The translations under genes were made by a program, and so were the position numbers. Of a stretch of DNA of 22,081 nt, positions 6,500-12,847 are shown piece by piece. Numbering within the stretch: the stretch's first letter is position 1; the number at the start of each line of letters is the position of its first letter. A model generated the notes under the pieces. It worked only from the letters and a program-made list of their open reading frames with translations. It did no database searches and had not been told where the DNA came from. Where the stretch lies: IMG/VR virus record IMGVR_UViG_3300043137_000545, positions 1-22,081 of that record. The stretch is one strand, 5' to 3'. Origin of the DNA: a virus.

Positions 6500-7285
6500 G
6501 TGCAAACTACATACAGAACTATATTTGTTAGTGATATACATTTAGGAACGCGTGATTCACAGGCTGAAAAACTTAACAACTTTTTAAAGCATAACACTTG
6601 CGAGACGTTATATCTCGTGGGTGATATCATAGATGCTTGGAAAATCCAACAAAACAAATGGCGTTGGAAACAATCTCATACTAATGTAGTTCGTAGAATT
6701 CTTGGTCATGCAAAACACAAAACAAGAGTTGTATATGTTGCTGGTAATCACGACGAATTTCTAAGACCGATGATACCATATGGATTTTCATTTGGCTTAG
6801 TAGAAATACATAATCAAACTGAACATATCGGCGTAGATGGAAAAAAATACTTAGTTACTCACGGCGATTTGTTTGATGGAATTACAAGACTTGCTCCGTG
6901 GCTAGCATTTCTTGGCGATAAGTTGTATGACTTAGTGCTTGACTGGAATTCTAGGTTTAATTGGATTCGTCGTAAATTAGGATTTGGTTATTGGTCATTA
7001 TCAAAGTATTTAAAACATAGAGTTAAAAAAGCATCAGACTTTATGTTTCAGTTTGAAAAGAATATTTCAGCATATTGTAAGAAACGTGGATATGATGGAG
7101 TAATTTGTGGCCACATACATCATGCTGAAATCAAAGAAATTGATGGTGTTGCTTATATGAACGATGGAGATTGGGTTGAATCTTGTACTGCTTTGGTTGA
7201 ACATCACGATGGAAAATGGGAAATCGTAACTTGGACTAAGGAGAAAGACGATGAAAGTCAAGAAAATAATACAGAAAATGTATGA
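6500..7285 (+). CDS. LpxH-like metallophosphoesterase (UDP-diacylglucosamine pyrophosphatase family)
   Basis: A 261-residue calcineurin-like phosphoesterase. Motifs: SDIHLG (D12, H14), VGDIIDAW, GNHDEF, THGDLFD and CGHIHHAE. This set, with the long helical insert in the middle, matches the LpxH/YbbF-type group, which in Gram-negative hosts cleaves UDP-2,3-diacylglucosamine during lipid A synthesis. The role in a phage is inferred: changing host lipid A or a related nucleotide-lipid. The start is a GTG; no better in-frame ATG exists nearby and its ribosome-binding site is poor. A small basic gene overlaps its 3' end, followed by a glycosyltransferase. Confidence 0.85.
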   Translation: MQTTYRTIFVSDIHLGTRDSQAEKLNNFLKHNTCETLYLVGDIIDAWKIQQNKWRWKQSHTNVVRRILGHAKHKTRVVYVAGNHDEFLRPMIPYGFSFGLVEIHNQTEHIGVDGKKYLVTHGDLFDGITRLAPWLAFLGDKLYDLVLDWNSRFNWIRRKLGFGYWSLSKYLKHRVKKASDFMFQFEKNISAYCKKRGYDGVICGHIHHAEIKEIDGVAYMNDGDWVESCTALVEHHDGKWEIVTWTKEKDDESQENNTENV

Positions 7286-7382
7286 AGCATGCGTAAAACA
7301 CGACACACAAAAAGAAAAAAAGTTGTGGTTTAAAGCATTGAAAAAATCTATTAAGCATAAACACACTGAAGCAATTAAATGA
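7251..7382 (+). CDS. Small basic protein, 43 residues
   Basis: A short frame overlapping the end of the LpxH-like gene by 35 bases in another frame. It has a strong Shine-Dalgarno (AAGGAG at about 7238-7243) and its TGA overlaps the next ATG (ATGA). The product is almost all helical and very basic (KVKKIIQKMYEACVKHD, KALKKSIKHKHTEAIK). No family recognised. The good ribosome-binding site and coupling on both sides argue that it is real; it may mainly couple translation of its neighbours. Confidence 0.68.
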   Translation: MKVKKIIQKMYEACVKHDTQKEKKLWFKALKKSIKHKHTEAIK

Positions 7383-8089
7383 AGTTAGAAGATAAAATTA
7401 CTATTGTTGTTCCGTGCAAAAATGAAGAAAATTACATAGCACATTTGTTAATGCACTTGCGTCAGCAATCTATAGGTAAAACTAGAATTATAATTGCAGA
7501 TTGTTCTACAGACAAAACACGAGAAGTTATTGAGATAATGAAAGGTGAATTGAATGTTGAAATAATTGAAGGTGGACCAGTTTCAATCGCTAAAAATAAT
7601 GGTGCTAAGTTAGTAAAGACACCTTATATTTTATTCATTGATAGTGATGTAAGGTTTTTTTCTAATACAGTGATTGCTGATACAGTCGATGAATTAGAAA
7701 CTAACAATTTAGATTTAATTGGATTATATGCAAAATGCTATGATGATTCAATTAGAGCAAAGATTGGTTTTGGATTATTCAACATCATTAATGATATAAT
7801 GAAGCGTAAGGTACCATTTGCTGTTGGTGCTTATATGTTAACACGTAGAGATAAGTTTGAAGAGTTTGGTGGTTTCCCTGCTAAATATGAAACTAGTGAA
7901 GACTTTTTCTTATCTAAAAAATATGATCCAAAAAAGTTTAAATTAGTTAAACATTACTTTGGCCAAGATAGCAGAAGATTCCAAAAGATGGGATACTTTG
8001 GCATGGCTTGGTATCTTATTAAGAATTTTATAAATAGAAATAATGAACAATATTGGAATAAATTAGATTATTCTAAATATTGGAATTAG
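7379..8089 (+). CDS. Family 2 glycosyltransferase
   Basis: A 236-residue GT-A fold enzyme that would transfer a sugar from a nucleotide donor. Visible features: the N-terminal strand and binding loop ITIVVPCKNEENYI, the metal-binding DSD in ILFIDSDVRF, the acceptor-side GGFPAKYETSEDFFLS with its ED pair, and a C-terminal basic, aromatic helix (FGMAWYLIKNFINR) that may associate with the membrane. It is coupled by ATGA to the 43-residue gene and lies beside an LpxH-like gene, suggesting joint modification of host surface glycolipid. Modification of phage DNA or protein is an alternative. Confidence 0.88.
   Translation: MKLEDKITIVVPCKNEENYIAHLLMHLRQQSIGKTRIIIADCSTDKTREVIEIMKGELNVEIIEGGPVSIAKNNGAKLVKTPYILFIDSDVRFFSNTVIADTVDELETNNLDLIGLYAKCYDDSIRAKIGFGLFNIINDIMKRKVPFAVGAYMLTRRDKFEEFGGFPAKYETSEDFFLSKKYDPKKFKLVKHYFGQDSRRFQKMGYFGMAWYLIKNFINRNNEQYWNKLDYSKYWN
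8029..8036 (+). promoter_or_regulatory. Candidate T4-type late promoter for the tmRNA locus
   Basis: An exact TATAAATA within the last 60 bases of the glycosyltransferase gene, about 65 bases ahead of the tmRNA acceptor piece. Expected start near 8043. It lies in coding sequence, so chance cannot be excluded, but no other promoter is visible for the tmRNA. Confidence 0.45.
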
Positions 8090-8097
8090 AATTGTTG

Positions 8098-8155
8098 TAA
8101 TCCCTTCAAAATGAAGGACTTCTGGACGCGGGTTCGACTCCCGCCTCGTCCACCA
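8098..8155 (+). ncRNA. ssrA: tmRNA acceptor piece (3' half)
   Basis: Contains a 6-bp hairpin CCTTCA-AAA-TGAAGG (8103-8117), the P2 strand CTTCTG, a perfect T arm GCGGG-TTCGACT-CCCGC (8128-8144), the acceptor strand CTCGTCC, discriminator A and encoded CCA (8153-8155). The third pair of the acceptor stem is G-U, the identity element for alanyl-tRNA synthetase. Its left end is uncertain by about ten bases. Confidence 0.92.
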
Positions 8156-8168
8156 TAAGGAGATTAGT

Positions 8169-8243
8169 ATGAATGACAACTTAAATAGTTTGGCAATAGG
8201 TGTTGTTATTGTGCTTATAGTATTCGCGCTAGTACTCTTATGA
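8169..8243 (+). CDS. 24-residue membrane microprotein inside the tmRNA spacer
   Basis: A short gene in the spacer between the two tmRNA pieces. It has an ideal Shine-Dalgarno AAGGAG (8157-8162), two bases after the acceptor CCA and six before the ATG. The product begins MNDNLNSLAIG and ends in a run of 14 hydrophobic residues (VVIVLIVFALVLL from residue 12), a single membrane helix. The TGA (8241-8243) is one base ahead of the tmRNA 5' end at 8245. I do not recognise the protein. Translation and tmRNA maturation would use the same transcript and should interfere with or regulate one another; this is inference. Confidence 0.75.
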   Translation: MNDNLNSLAIGVVIVLIVFALVLL

Positions 8244-8244
8244 T

Positions 8245-8428
8245 GGGCGAGCCATGGTTTCGACAGAGGTAGATAGTAGAGACGGCAACACGGTAGATGA
8301 CGACCGTTAATCGCATAAATAAAGTAAACGCAAACGACTCACAGTTCGCATTAGCAGCCTAAACGCCGCTTAGGGTTTCGCAGGTTCCTCGTAACAGAAT
8401 ACCTGCATCTTAACACAAGGAATGTTAC
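8245..8428 (+). ncRNA. ssrA: tmRNA coding piece (5' half) with tag frame
   Basis: Begins with the acceptor strand GGGCGAG and a D-like loop with GGTTTCGAC. Codons at 8330-8359 encode the tag ANDSQFALAA, ended by TAA 8360-8362; with the alanine carried by tmRNA the tag would be AANDSQFALAA. The stop codon sits in a hairpin CCTAA/TTAGG (8358-8374). The 3' part folds as an H-type pseudoknot: GCAGGT (8380-8385) with ACCTGC (8401-8406), and loop GTAACA (8391-8396) with TGTTAC (8423-8428). Upstream, ACGGT/ACCGT (8290-8307) may belong to pseudoknot 1. Confidence 0.93.
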
Positions 8429-8429
8429 A

Positions 8430-8663
8430 ATGAAGAATTTAATGTTAGTAGTAGCTTTAGCGTTTGGTATGACTAGTGTTTATGCTGTTGATCCAAAACC
8501 AGCGCCAAAACTAGATTGCACAAAACCAGCGAATAAGAGTAAAGGACCATGTCAAAAAGCACCTGAGTCTAAAACTAAAGTAGAGATTAAGAAACCTGAG
8601 AAACAAAAAGCTGCACCTGCTGCAACACAAAAGAAAGCTGCTGAGAACAACGCTCAAAAATAA
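8430..8663 (+). CDS. Small secreted Lys/Pro-rich protein, 77 residues
   Basis: A Sec-type signal peptide is clear: MKNLMLVVALAFGMTSVYA, with cleavage likely after VYA. The mature part is short, very basic and rich in Lys, Pro and Ala (PKPAPKLDCTKPANKS, KPEKQKAAPAATQKKAA) and has two cysteines that could pair. It would be periplasmic and probably disordered, perhaps binding peptidoglycan or lipopolysaccharide. Its start is two bases after the tmRNA pseudoknot, and its AAGGA (8417-8421) lies inside that pseudoknot's connecting loop, so translation may depend on how the RNA folds or is processed. A terminator follows. Confidence 0.8.
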   Translation: MKNLMLVVALAFGMTSVYAVDPKPAPKLDCTKPANKSKGPCQKAPESKTKVEIKKPEKQKAAPAATQKKAAENNAQK

Positions 8664-8672
8664 TATTGCAAC

Positions 8673-8708
8673 TATATTCTAACTTTGCCGATGTTAGAAT
8701 ATATTTTT
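8673..8708 (+). terminator. Rho-independent terminator after the secreted protein gene
   Basis: An 11-bp perfect stem TATATTCTAAC/GTTAGAATATA (8673-8683 with 8693-8703), nine-base loop, then five T. AT-rich but long. It would end transcription of the tmRNA unit. Confidence 0.8.
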
Positions 8709-8746
8709 AAGTTAATATCGGCTACACACACAAAAAGGAAACACAC

Positions 8747-8965
8747 ATGTCAAAAACTCCATTTGAAATTCGCCAAGAACTTCTAAACCTTGCTAAGGAT
8801 AGACTCTCTACAGAGTATTTTTCAAAGCTTGAAGAAACGCGAGCATTCGATGATGAATCTTTGCAAAAAGAATTTGTGAAAAATCATAAATTCCCATCAG
8901 CCAAAGATATCATTACAGAAGCTCAACTTCTAAATGAGTTTGTAAGCGGCGAAACCAAAAAGTAA
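8747..8965 (+). CDS. Hypothetical helical protein, 72 residues
   Basis: A charged, mainly helical small protein (KTPFEIRQELLNLAKDRLS, EEFVKNHKFPSAKDI, EAQLLNEFVSGETKK). An AAGGA lies upstream of the ATG. Proteins with a 'TPFEIR-ELL-LAK' start are common in T4-like aquatic phages, function unknown to me. It lies between two terminators with no obvious -10/-35 match in the 40 bases before it, so its promoter is unclear. Confidence 0.75.
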   Translation: MSKTPFEIRQELLNLAKDRLSTEYFSKLEETRAFDDESLQKEFVKNHKFPSAKDIITEAQLLNEFVSGETKK

Positions 8966-9020
8966 CGTTGCAGAGAATAAGCTTTTTATAGATAATTCTA
9001 TAAGGGCCGGGGGAAATAAT

Positions 9021-9046
9021 AAAGGGGACGAAAGTCCCCTTTTTTT
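9021..9046 (+). terminator. Strong terminator between convergent genes
   Basis: AAAGGGGAC (9021-9029), tetraloop GAAA, GTCCCCTTT (9034-9042), continuing into a T run to 9046. On the minus strand the same stem is followed by TTTATTATT, so it may also stop leftward transcription from the block at 9061-12761. Confidence 0.92.
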
Positions 9047-9060
9047 ATGCTTAAAAGCTT

Positions 9061-9615
9061 TTAGATTGTTATTGGTACAACCAACCAAATACCTTGCGCG
9101 AGTAGAATGATACCTAATGCGCCAACACCCAAACTAGCATAGTACATACGCATATTGACCGCAATGATAGATGCTGATAGCAACACAATAGCAAGTTGGA
9201 ATAACATACCAGAGAATGTCAACCAAGGACCATGCTTACGAGCTTCTTCACGTTCTGTTTCTAAAGCTTTCGCTTTCGCTAATAGCTCTTTCTTACCTTC
9301 ACCAGATACTGGATCAGATTCATAACGGTCGATCTTTGCTTTTAGTTTTTCAGCTCGTGCTTTATCACCACGTTCTTTAGCTGTCTCATATTCTGCTTCA
9401 GCTAATGATTGTTTTAGTGATTTAGCTTGAAAGAATCCATATGTGTTAGATGCTTTCAGTAAGTTAGTCATCGCTGCACCGCTAAAGCTATTAGCAAAGT
9501 ATGTATTAACTGCTAAAAACAATGCCATGATAACGATAACTAAACCAGCTTTATCTTTAATTTGTGCTTCACGCTCACTACGTGTCAATGGTTTCTTTTC
9601 TACAACTTCGGTCAT
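9061..9615 (-). CDS. DUF4337-like membrane protein
   Basis: A 184-residue protein with one membrane helix near the N-terminus (AGLVIVIMALFLAVNTYFA), a long charged central helix (SLAEAEYETAKERGDKAR through ETEREEARKHGP) and two more hydrophobic helices at the C-terminal end. The AAMTNLLKASNTYGFFQAKSLKQ segment resembles the DUF4337 family, whose function is unknown. Last gene of a five-gene leftward block; ten bases after the previous stop, with AGGAAA upstream of the ATG. The architecture suits a membrane scaffold with a cytoplasmic or periplasmic coiled coil. Confidence 0.78.
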   Translation of the reverse strand: MTEVVEKKPLTRSEREAQIKDKAGLVIVIMALFLAVNTYFANSFSGAAMTNLLKASNTYGFFQAKSLKQSLAEAEYETAKERGDKARAEKLKAKIDRYESDPVSGEGKKELLAKAKALETEREEARKHGPWLTFSGMLFQLAIVLLSASIIAVNMRMYYASLGVGALGIILLAQGIWLVVPITI

Positions 9616-9625
9616 ATAATTTCCT

Positions 9626-10120
9626 TTATTTTCCTGCTAATGGATTATCCAGAGCTTTCTGAATCTTATTATCTATCTCTTTACGTACTGTACGGATTTC
9701 GCGATCTACTTCTTTTTGTGCTTCTGTTGCTTCACGCGCAGATTGTTTAGCTGAACGTTCTACTTGTTCAACAACACCTTCTAAACGACGGATATCATTC
9801 TTAAGATCATTCTTGATATCACGTGTATAGTCACTAGTTTTTTGGCTGTTGTCTTCAATGACAGCTAGCTTTTTATAAACTTCAGTTAAATCTGGTGTAA
9901 CATACTTAGCGATCTTTTCTTTCATGCTCTGATAGTCTTTATAGACTTCAAATACACCGTATAAACCACCAAGAGTTGATGATACAATAGTTGCTGCAAT
10001 CATTAATTTAGCAGGAGTAAATTCATAACCACCAATACTAATTACAGTATTAGCACTCATGTATTTTTCCTTAGCTTCCGCTAATTCGTCTACTTTTTTG
10101 TTTAAATCTTTATCTGACAT
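9626..10120 (-). CDS. Membrane-anchored coiled-coil protein, 164 residues
   Basis: Residues about 36-58 form a membrane helix (AKLMIAATIVSSTLGGLYGVF). The rest up to the C-terminus is heptad-like and charged (KNDLKNDIRRLEGVVEQVE, QKEVDREIRTVRKEIDNKI), a long coiled coil probably forming an oligomer. No catalytic motif. It lies between two other membrane proteins on the same strand and probably shares a transcript; a role in an envelope-spanning assembly is a reasonable inference but nothing more. Confidence 0.78.
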   Translation of the reverse strand: MSDKDLNKKVDELAEAKEKYMSANTVISIGGYEFTPAKLMIAATIVSSTLGGLYGVFEVYKDYQSMKEKIAKYVTPDLTEVYKKLAVIEDNSQKTSDYTRDIKNDLKNDIRRLEGVVEQVERSAKQSAREATEAQKEVDREIRTVRKEIDNKIQKALDNPLAGK

Positions 10121-10129
10121 TTTCTTCCC

Positions 10130-10309
10130 TTATTTCCACACGCTTTGTGTGTTCTTCTTTGTTGAATTAGATTTAGCAACTGATTTTACAGATGCTTTTG
10201 GCTTTTGTGGTGTTTTATTCTTAGTACAATTCAATTCGTAAAGCGTATAGGCGGAGAGTGCTAAGGATACAACTGAAATGATATAAGCTACAAATGGCAT
10301 ATAATCCAT
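10130..10309 (-). CDS. Small single-pass membrane protein, 59 residues
   Basis: A frame from ATG (complement of 10307-10309) to TAA (complement of 10130-10132). It starts one base after the stop of the large repeat protein and has AAGGA at a good distance. The N-terminus is a membrane helix (MPFVAYIISVVSLALSAYTLY); a Cys follows and the rest is basic and Ser/Thr-rich (TKNKTPQKPKASVKS). It fills what would otherwise be a 190-base gap. No family recognised. Confidence 0.75.
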   Translation of the reverse strand: MDYMPFVAYIISVVSLALSAYTLYELNCTKNKTPQKPKASVKSVAKSNSTKKNTQSVWK

Positions 10310-10310
10310 G

Positions 10311-12284
10311 TCAATCCTTTCTGTTATATTGTGAATCTACTATTTCTTGGTGCAGTCTGTCTGTGCCACCAAACATTCGTAAATTAGCGCGATTGTCAAT
10401 GTTTTTCTGATTGTCATAAACAGTGAATGGTTTATAAAATTGTTGTTGTACTATCATTTGTTTACTATACGTATCAAAACCAGGAGTAAATCCCATTGCT
10501 TGAATAACAACATTTTGTACTTGCTTTTGTGCTTCTAAGTCTGAAGCTTTACCCATTTCACCAGCAAGATTTTTACCTTTTTCTACGGCTTCGGCTTTTG
10601 CTGCGGCTTCTCGCTTTGCTTGCAATTCTTGTCTTGCTGTAGGAGCTGCTGGTTTATCAGATGACGCTTGAGCATTATTAGAATTCGATGGCGAATTACC
10701 GCCTCCAGCGCTTTTCGGAGTATCATCTCGTTTATCCTCTTGTTTATCTTTTCCACCACCTTTTGGTTCATTCTGTGCCATTTGTTGTGGTGGAGGTGGA
10801 GGTGCTGTTAATTGAACTGCCGCAGCAGGTTGATTTCCACTTGTTGATGTTGGACGTGGTGCTGCAATTACTTTATCAATGTTACTATCACCTGTAGTGG
10901 ATACTCCTGTTGAAACAGTACCATCACTACTAACAGTTGTACTTGCTGTATTAGTTGCTACTACAGTGTTTGTTGGATCATTTGCCTTTGTTGCAGCAGT
11001 ATTTGATAACGATGCATTCACAGCAGTTGAATCGATATTAGCCACTAGATACTTGATAGCGTACGCTGTAGCATAACCTTCACACTTATTACTATACAAT
11101 GAATCGATTATACATTGTGAATTTAAATATGCTTGCTCGTATCCTGGACAATCAGTTGCAAATAATGCATTTAAAGAACATTGTTGCGTTTTATAAGCAG
11201 CAGCGTATCCACTGCATGTAGTGGAATATAAAGGATTTGCAGAACATTGCTGATCTAAATAAGCTTGAGCATATCCTGGACAGTCAGTCGCATACAATGT
11301 ATTGATTGAACATTGTTGATCGTGATAAGCTTGTTGATAACCTCTACATGTTGTAGAGTAAAGAGGATTGATTGAGCATTGCTGTTCTAAATATGCAGCT
11401 TGATATCCAGGACATGACTGACTGTATAACGGATTAGTAGAACACTGTTGAGTAAAATACGCAGTTTGATATCCAGGACAAGATGGATCAAACAACGCAT
11501 TGACTGTACATTGTTGAACTGTGTAAGCAGCTTGATATCCAGGACATGTCGGTGATGACATAGGATTGATGATACACATATCCACTGCACCTGTTCCATT
11601 AGGTGCTTGCCAACTAAAAATACTTGGTCCACCAGGTGTAATGTTTATGCCTTGTCCGTGATATGCTTGAAAATATTCACCATTCGCTAAGTTACCTGCC
11701 ATTCCAGATGTAACAGCATTATATTCAACTCTAGCACCAGCGATACGTGTATCAACCAAACCGGCAGAATTTATTTTAATTTCGAAGCTATTACCACCAT
11801 TGCTACTACAACATTGACTTACACCATACCAACCGTAAGTCATACTGTTGCCTTCTCTTAGGTAATATTGGTTTTGACCGTTCCAAGAATACAAATCTGT
11901 GTGCATACCATAGATCGTATAATTATAACGTGGATCAGTTGTCGTTCTTAAATCAACACCTGAACAACATGCTCCACCCAAACCAGATTGTGCTGGATCT
12001 TGGAATGTAACCAATCCATTCGTCATTGCCCACGAATTATTAAACACTCTACCAAAGAATGGAAAATCAAAACCTAATGGTACATTATTATATGAGTCAT
12101 CGTGAGTTGTGATATTAACTGCGTTTGGATTTGTACGAATGTCTTGTAAAGGTAAAGCATTAGCACCCGTGCCAACTGTTATCGATAATCCTGGCGGAGC
12201 ACCAGGAATTTGAATCGTAACAAGTTCAGCGCGTGTAGATACAGCGCTTACTAATAATAGTAAGGACACCAGCAAATGCTTCAT
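10311..12284 (-). CDS. Secreted protein with NIDO-like region and eight Cys repeats
   Basis: A 657-residue exported protein. Residues 1-20 are a signal peptide ending TRA. Residues about 40-230 form a beta-rich region (GFDFPFFGRVFNNSWAMTNG, LYSWNGQNQYYLREG) resembling NIDO-type extracellular domains, with two CC pairs. Residues 235-410 are eight exact-length 22-residue repeats with consensus CSxNPLYxxxCPGYxxAY. A Thr/Ser/Ala-rich linker follows, then a low-complexity Pro/Lys/Asp part and a basic helical C-terminus. Two cysteines per repeat suggest disulfide-stapled units in an oxidising compartment. Likely a periplasmic or surface adhesin-like protein; whether it acts in the virion or in the infected cell is unknown. 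Confidence 0.8.
   Translation of the reverse strand: MKHLLVSLLLLVSAVSTRAELVTIQIPGAPPGLSITVGTGANALPLQDIRTNPNAVNITTHDDSYNNVPLGFDFPFFGRVFNNSWAMTNGLVTFQDPAQSGLGGACCSGVDLRTTTDPRYNYTIYGMHTDLYSWNGQNQYYLREGNSMTYGWYGVSQCCSSNGGNSFEIKINSAGLVDTRIAGARVEYNAVTSGMAGNLANGEYFQAYHGQGINITPGGPSIFSWQAPNGTGAVDMCIINPMSSPTCPGYQAAYTVQQCTVNALFDPSCPGYQTAYFTQQCSTNPLYSQSCPGYQAAYLEQQCSINPLYSTTCRGYQQAYHDQQCSINTLYATDCPGYAQAYLDQQCSANPLYSTTCSGYAAAYKTQQCSLNALFATDCPGYEQAYLNSQCIIDSLYSNKCEGYATAYAIKYLVANIDSTAVNASLSNTAATKANDPTNTVVATNTASTTVSSDGTVSTGVSTTGDSNIDKVIAAPRPTSTSGNQPAAAVQLTAPPPPPQQMAQNEPKGGGKDKQEDKRDDTPKSAGGGNSPSNSNNAQASSDKPAAPTARQELQAKREAAAKAEAVEKGKNLAGEMGKASDLEAQKQVQNVVIQAMGFTPGFDTYSKQMIVQQQFYKPFTVYDNQKNIDNRANLRMFGGTDRLHQEIVDSQYNRKD
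11055..11582 (-). repeat. Eight tandem 66-bp coding repeats
   Basis: Eight direct repeats of 66 bp (528 bp exactly), each coding 22 residues with two conserved Cys. Neighbouring units differ in several codons, so the array is old or selected, not a recent slippage product. The outer repeats (first DMC, last SQC-CEGY) are the most divergent. Confidence 0.9.
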
Positions 12285-12287
12285 GTT

Positions 12288-12761
12288 TTAGTCTTTACTT
12301 TTTACTTTTTGTGGTTTGCGTTCTGGATCTGCTTCCCAGATTTGTTTAGCTTGTTCACCAATTTTACCATCTGCTGGGCATGGTGTACCCGCATTCATCA
12401 TTGCTGAGAACACACGTTCATCTTGACACATAATAGCAACAGCTGCTACTTTCATGCCCATGTCATAGATACCACGTGCTAATTTTAAACGTTCACAATT
12501 TTTATCCGTCTGAGTACCGCCAAACGATATACCTAGAATTTGTGTTTGTGCGGCGCCTGAATAACCTACTGCGCAAACGTCACTATTGATAACCGTAATT
12601 GCTGGTGCAACTGCAGTTGGAGGAGGAGATTTTACTGTTGTTGTGCTATTTGAAGTAGAATCTGTTGTGGATCTACTAGTCGAGTCGGTAACGATTGGCT
12701 CAGCAATCGCTAATGATGTAGTCATAACAAAAAGCACCGTTGCGGCGATCTTTTTGTACAT
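12288..12761 (-). CDS. Secreted Cys-containing protein, 157 residues
   Basis: The start at 12761 is preferred over a longer frame because it gives a proper signal peptide (MYKKIAATVLFVMTTSLAIA) and has AGGA eight bases upstream. The mature N-terminus is a Ser/Thr repeat-like linker (TDSTSRSTTDSTSNSTTT) followed by Pro. The C-terminal domain has four cysteines (VCAVGYSGAAQTQ, KNCERLKLARG, IMCQDERVF, TPCPADGK) and probably two disulfides. First gene of the leftward block; its stop precedes the repeat-protein start by three bases. Probably a partner of that protein in the periplasm; function unknown. Confidence 0.8.
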   Translation of the reverse strand: MYKKIAATVLFVMTTSLAIAEPIVTDSTSRSTTDSTSNSTTTVKSPPPTAVAPAITVINSDVCAVGYSGAAQTQILGISFGGTQTDKNCERLKLARGIYDMGMKVAAVAIMCQDERVFSAMMNAGTPCPADGKIGEQAKQIWEADPERKPQKVKSKD

Positions 12762-12795
12762 GGTTTTTCCTGTTTTAGTTATTATAATGAAACCA

Positions 12796-12812
12796 GTGGC
12801 AATTTTTGCCAC
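12796..12812. promoter_or_regulatory. Hairpin in the leader of the leftward block
   Basis: A perfect 7-bp inverted repeat GTGGCAA-TTT-TTGCCAC between the divergent genes. It lies in the leader expected from the leftward late promoter and lacks a T run, so it is more likely an mRNA-stabilising or regulatory hairpin than a terminator. Confidence 0.5.
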
Positions 12813-12828
12813 CTATGACACTTATTGT

Positions 12829-12840
12829 TATTTATAAATA
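12829..12840. promoter_or_regulatory. Overlapping back-to-back late promoters
   Basis: The sequence TATTTATAAATA contains TATAAATA on the plus strand (12833-12840) and on the minus strand (12836-12829), four bases shared. The first would drive the gene at 12848, the second the block from 12761 leftwards. Predicted starts are near 12847 (plus) and 12822 (minus). Confidence 0.65.
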
Positions 12841-12847
12841 AAAACAT

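Larger units (their letters stand above)
8098..8428 (+). ncRNA. ssrA: Permuted (two-piece) tmRNA locus
   Basis: The whole locus of a circularly permuted transfer-messenger RNA, which frees stalled ribosomes and tags their products for proteolysis. The 3' acceptor piece comes first (ending in CCA at 8155), then an 89-base spacer containing a microprotein gene, then the 5' piece with the tag frame. Long-range pairs join the pieces: GGGCGAG (8245-8251) with CTCGTCC (8145-8151), and CAGAGG (8264-8269) with CTTCTG (8119-8124). Permuted genes are known in alphaproteobacteria, cyanobacteria and some betaproteobacteria. The exact outer ends are estimates. Confidence 0.93.

Noticed and set aside
8314-8321. 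CATAAATA as a late promoter
   Set aside because: It falls in the single-stranded lead-in to the tmRNA tag frame and mismatches the first base.
11055-11582. Repeat array as a CRISPR array
   Set aside because: The repeats are contiguous, divergent and coding, with no unique spacers.
12755-12760. TGTACA as a promoter element
   Set aside because: It is the start-codon region of the secreted protein gene (Met-Tyr-Lys codons) with no TATAAT at 17 bases.
12781-12786. TATAAT on the minus strand ahead of the leftward block
   Set aside because: No -35 of either type at 17 bases and no TG extension; the late promoter at 12836-12829 is a better candidate.
12762-12812. Longer N-terminus for the 157-residue secreted protein
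   Set aside because: The extension has no ribosome-binding site, contains the leader hairpin and would bury the signal peptide.
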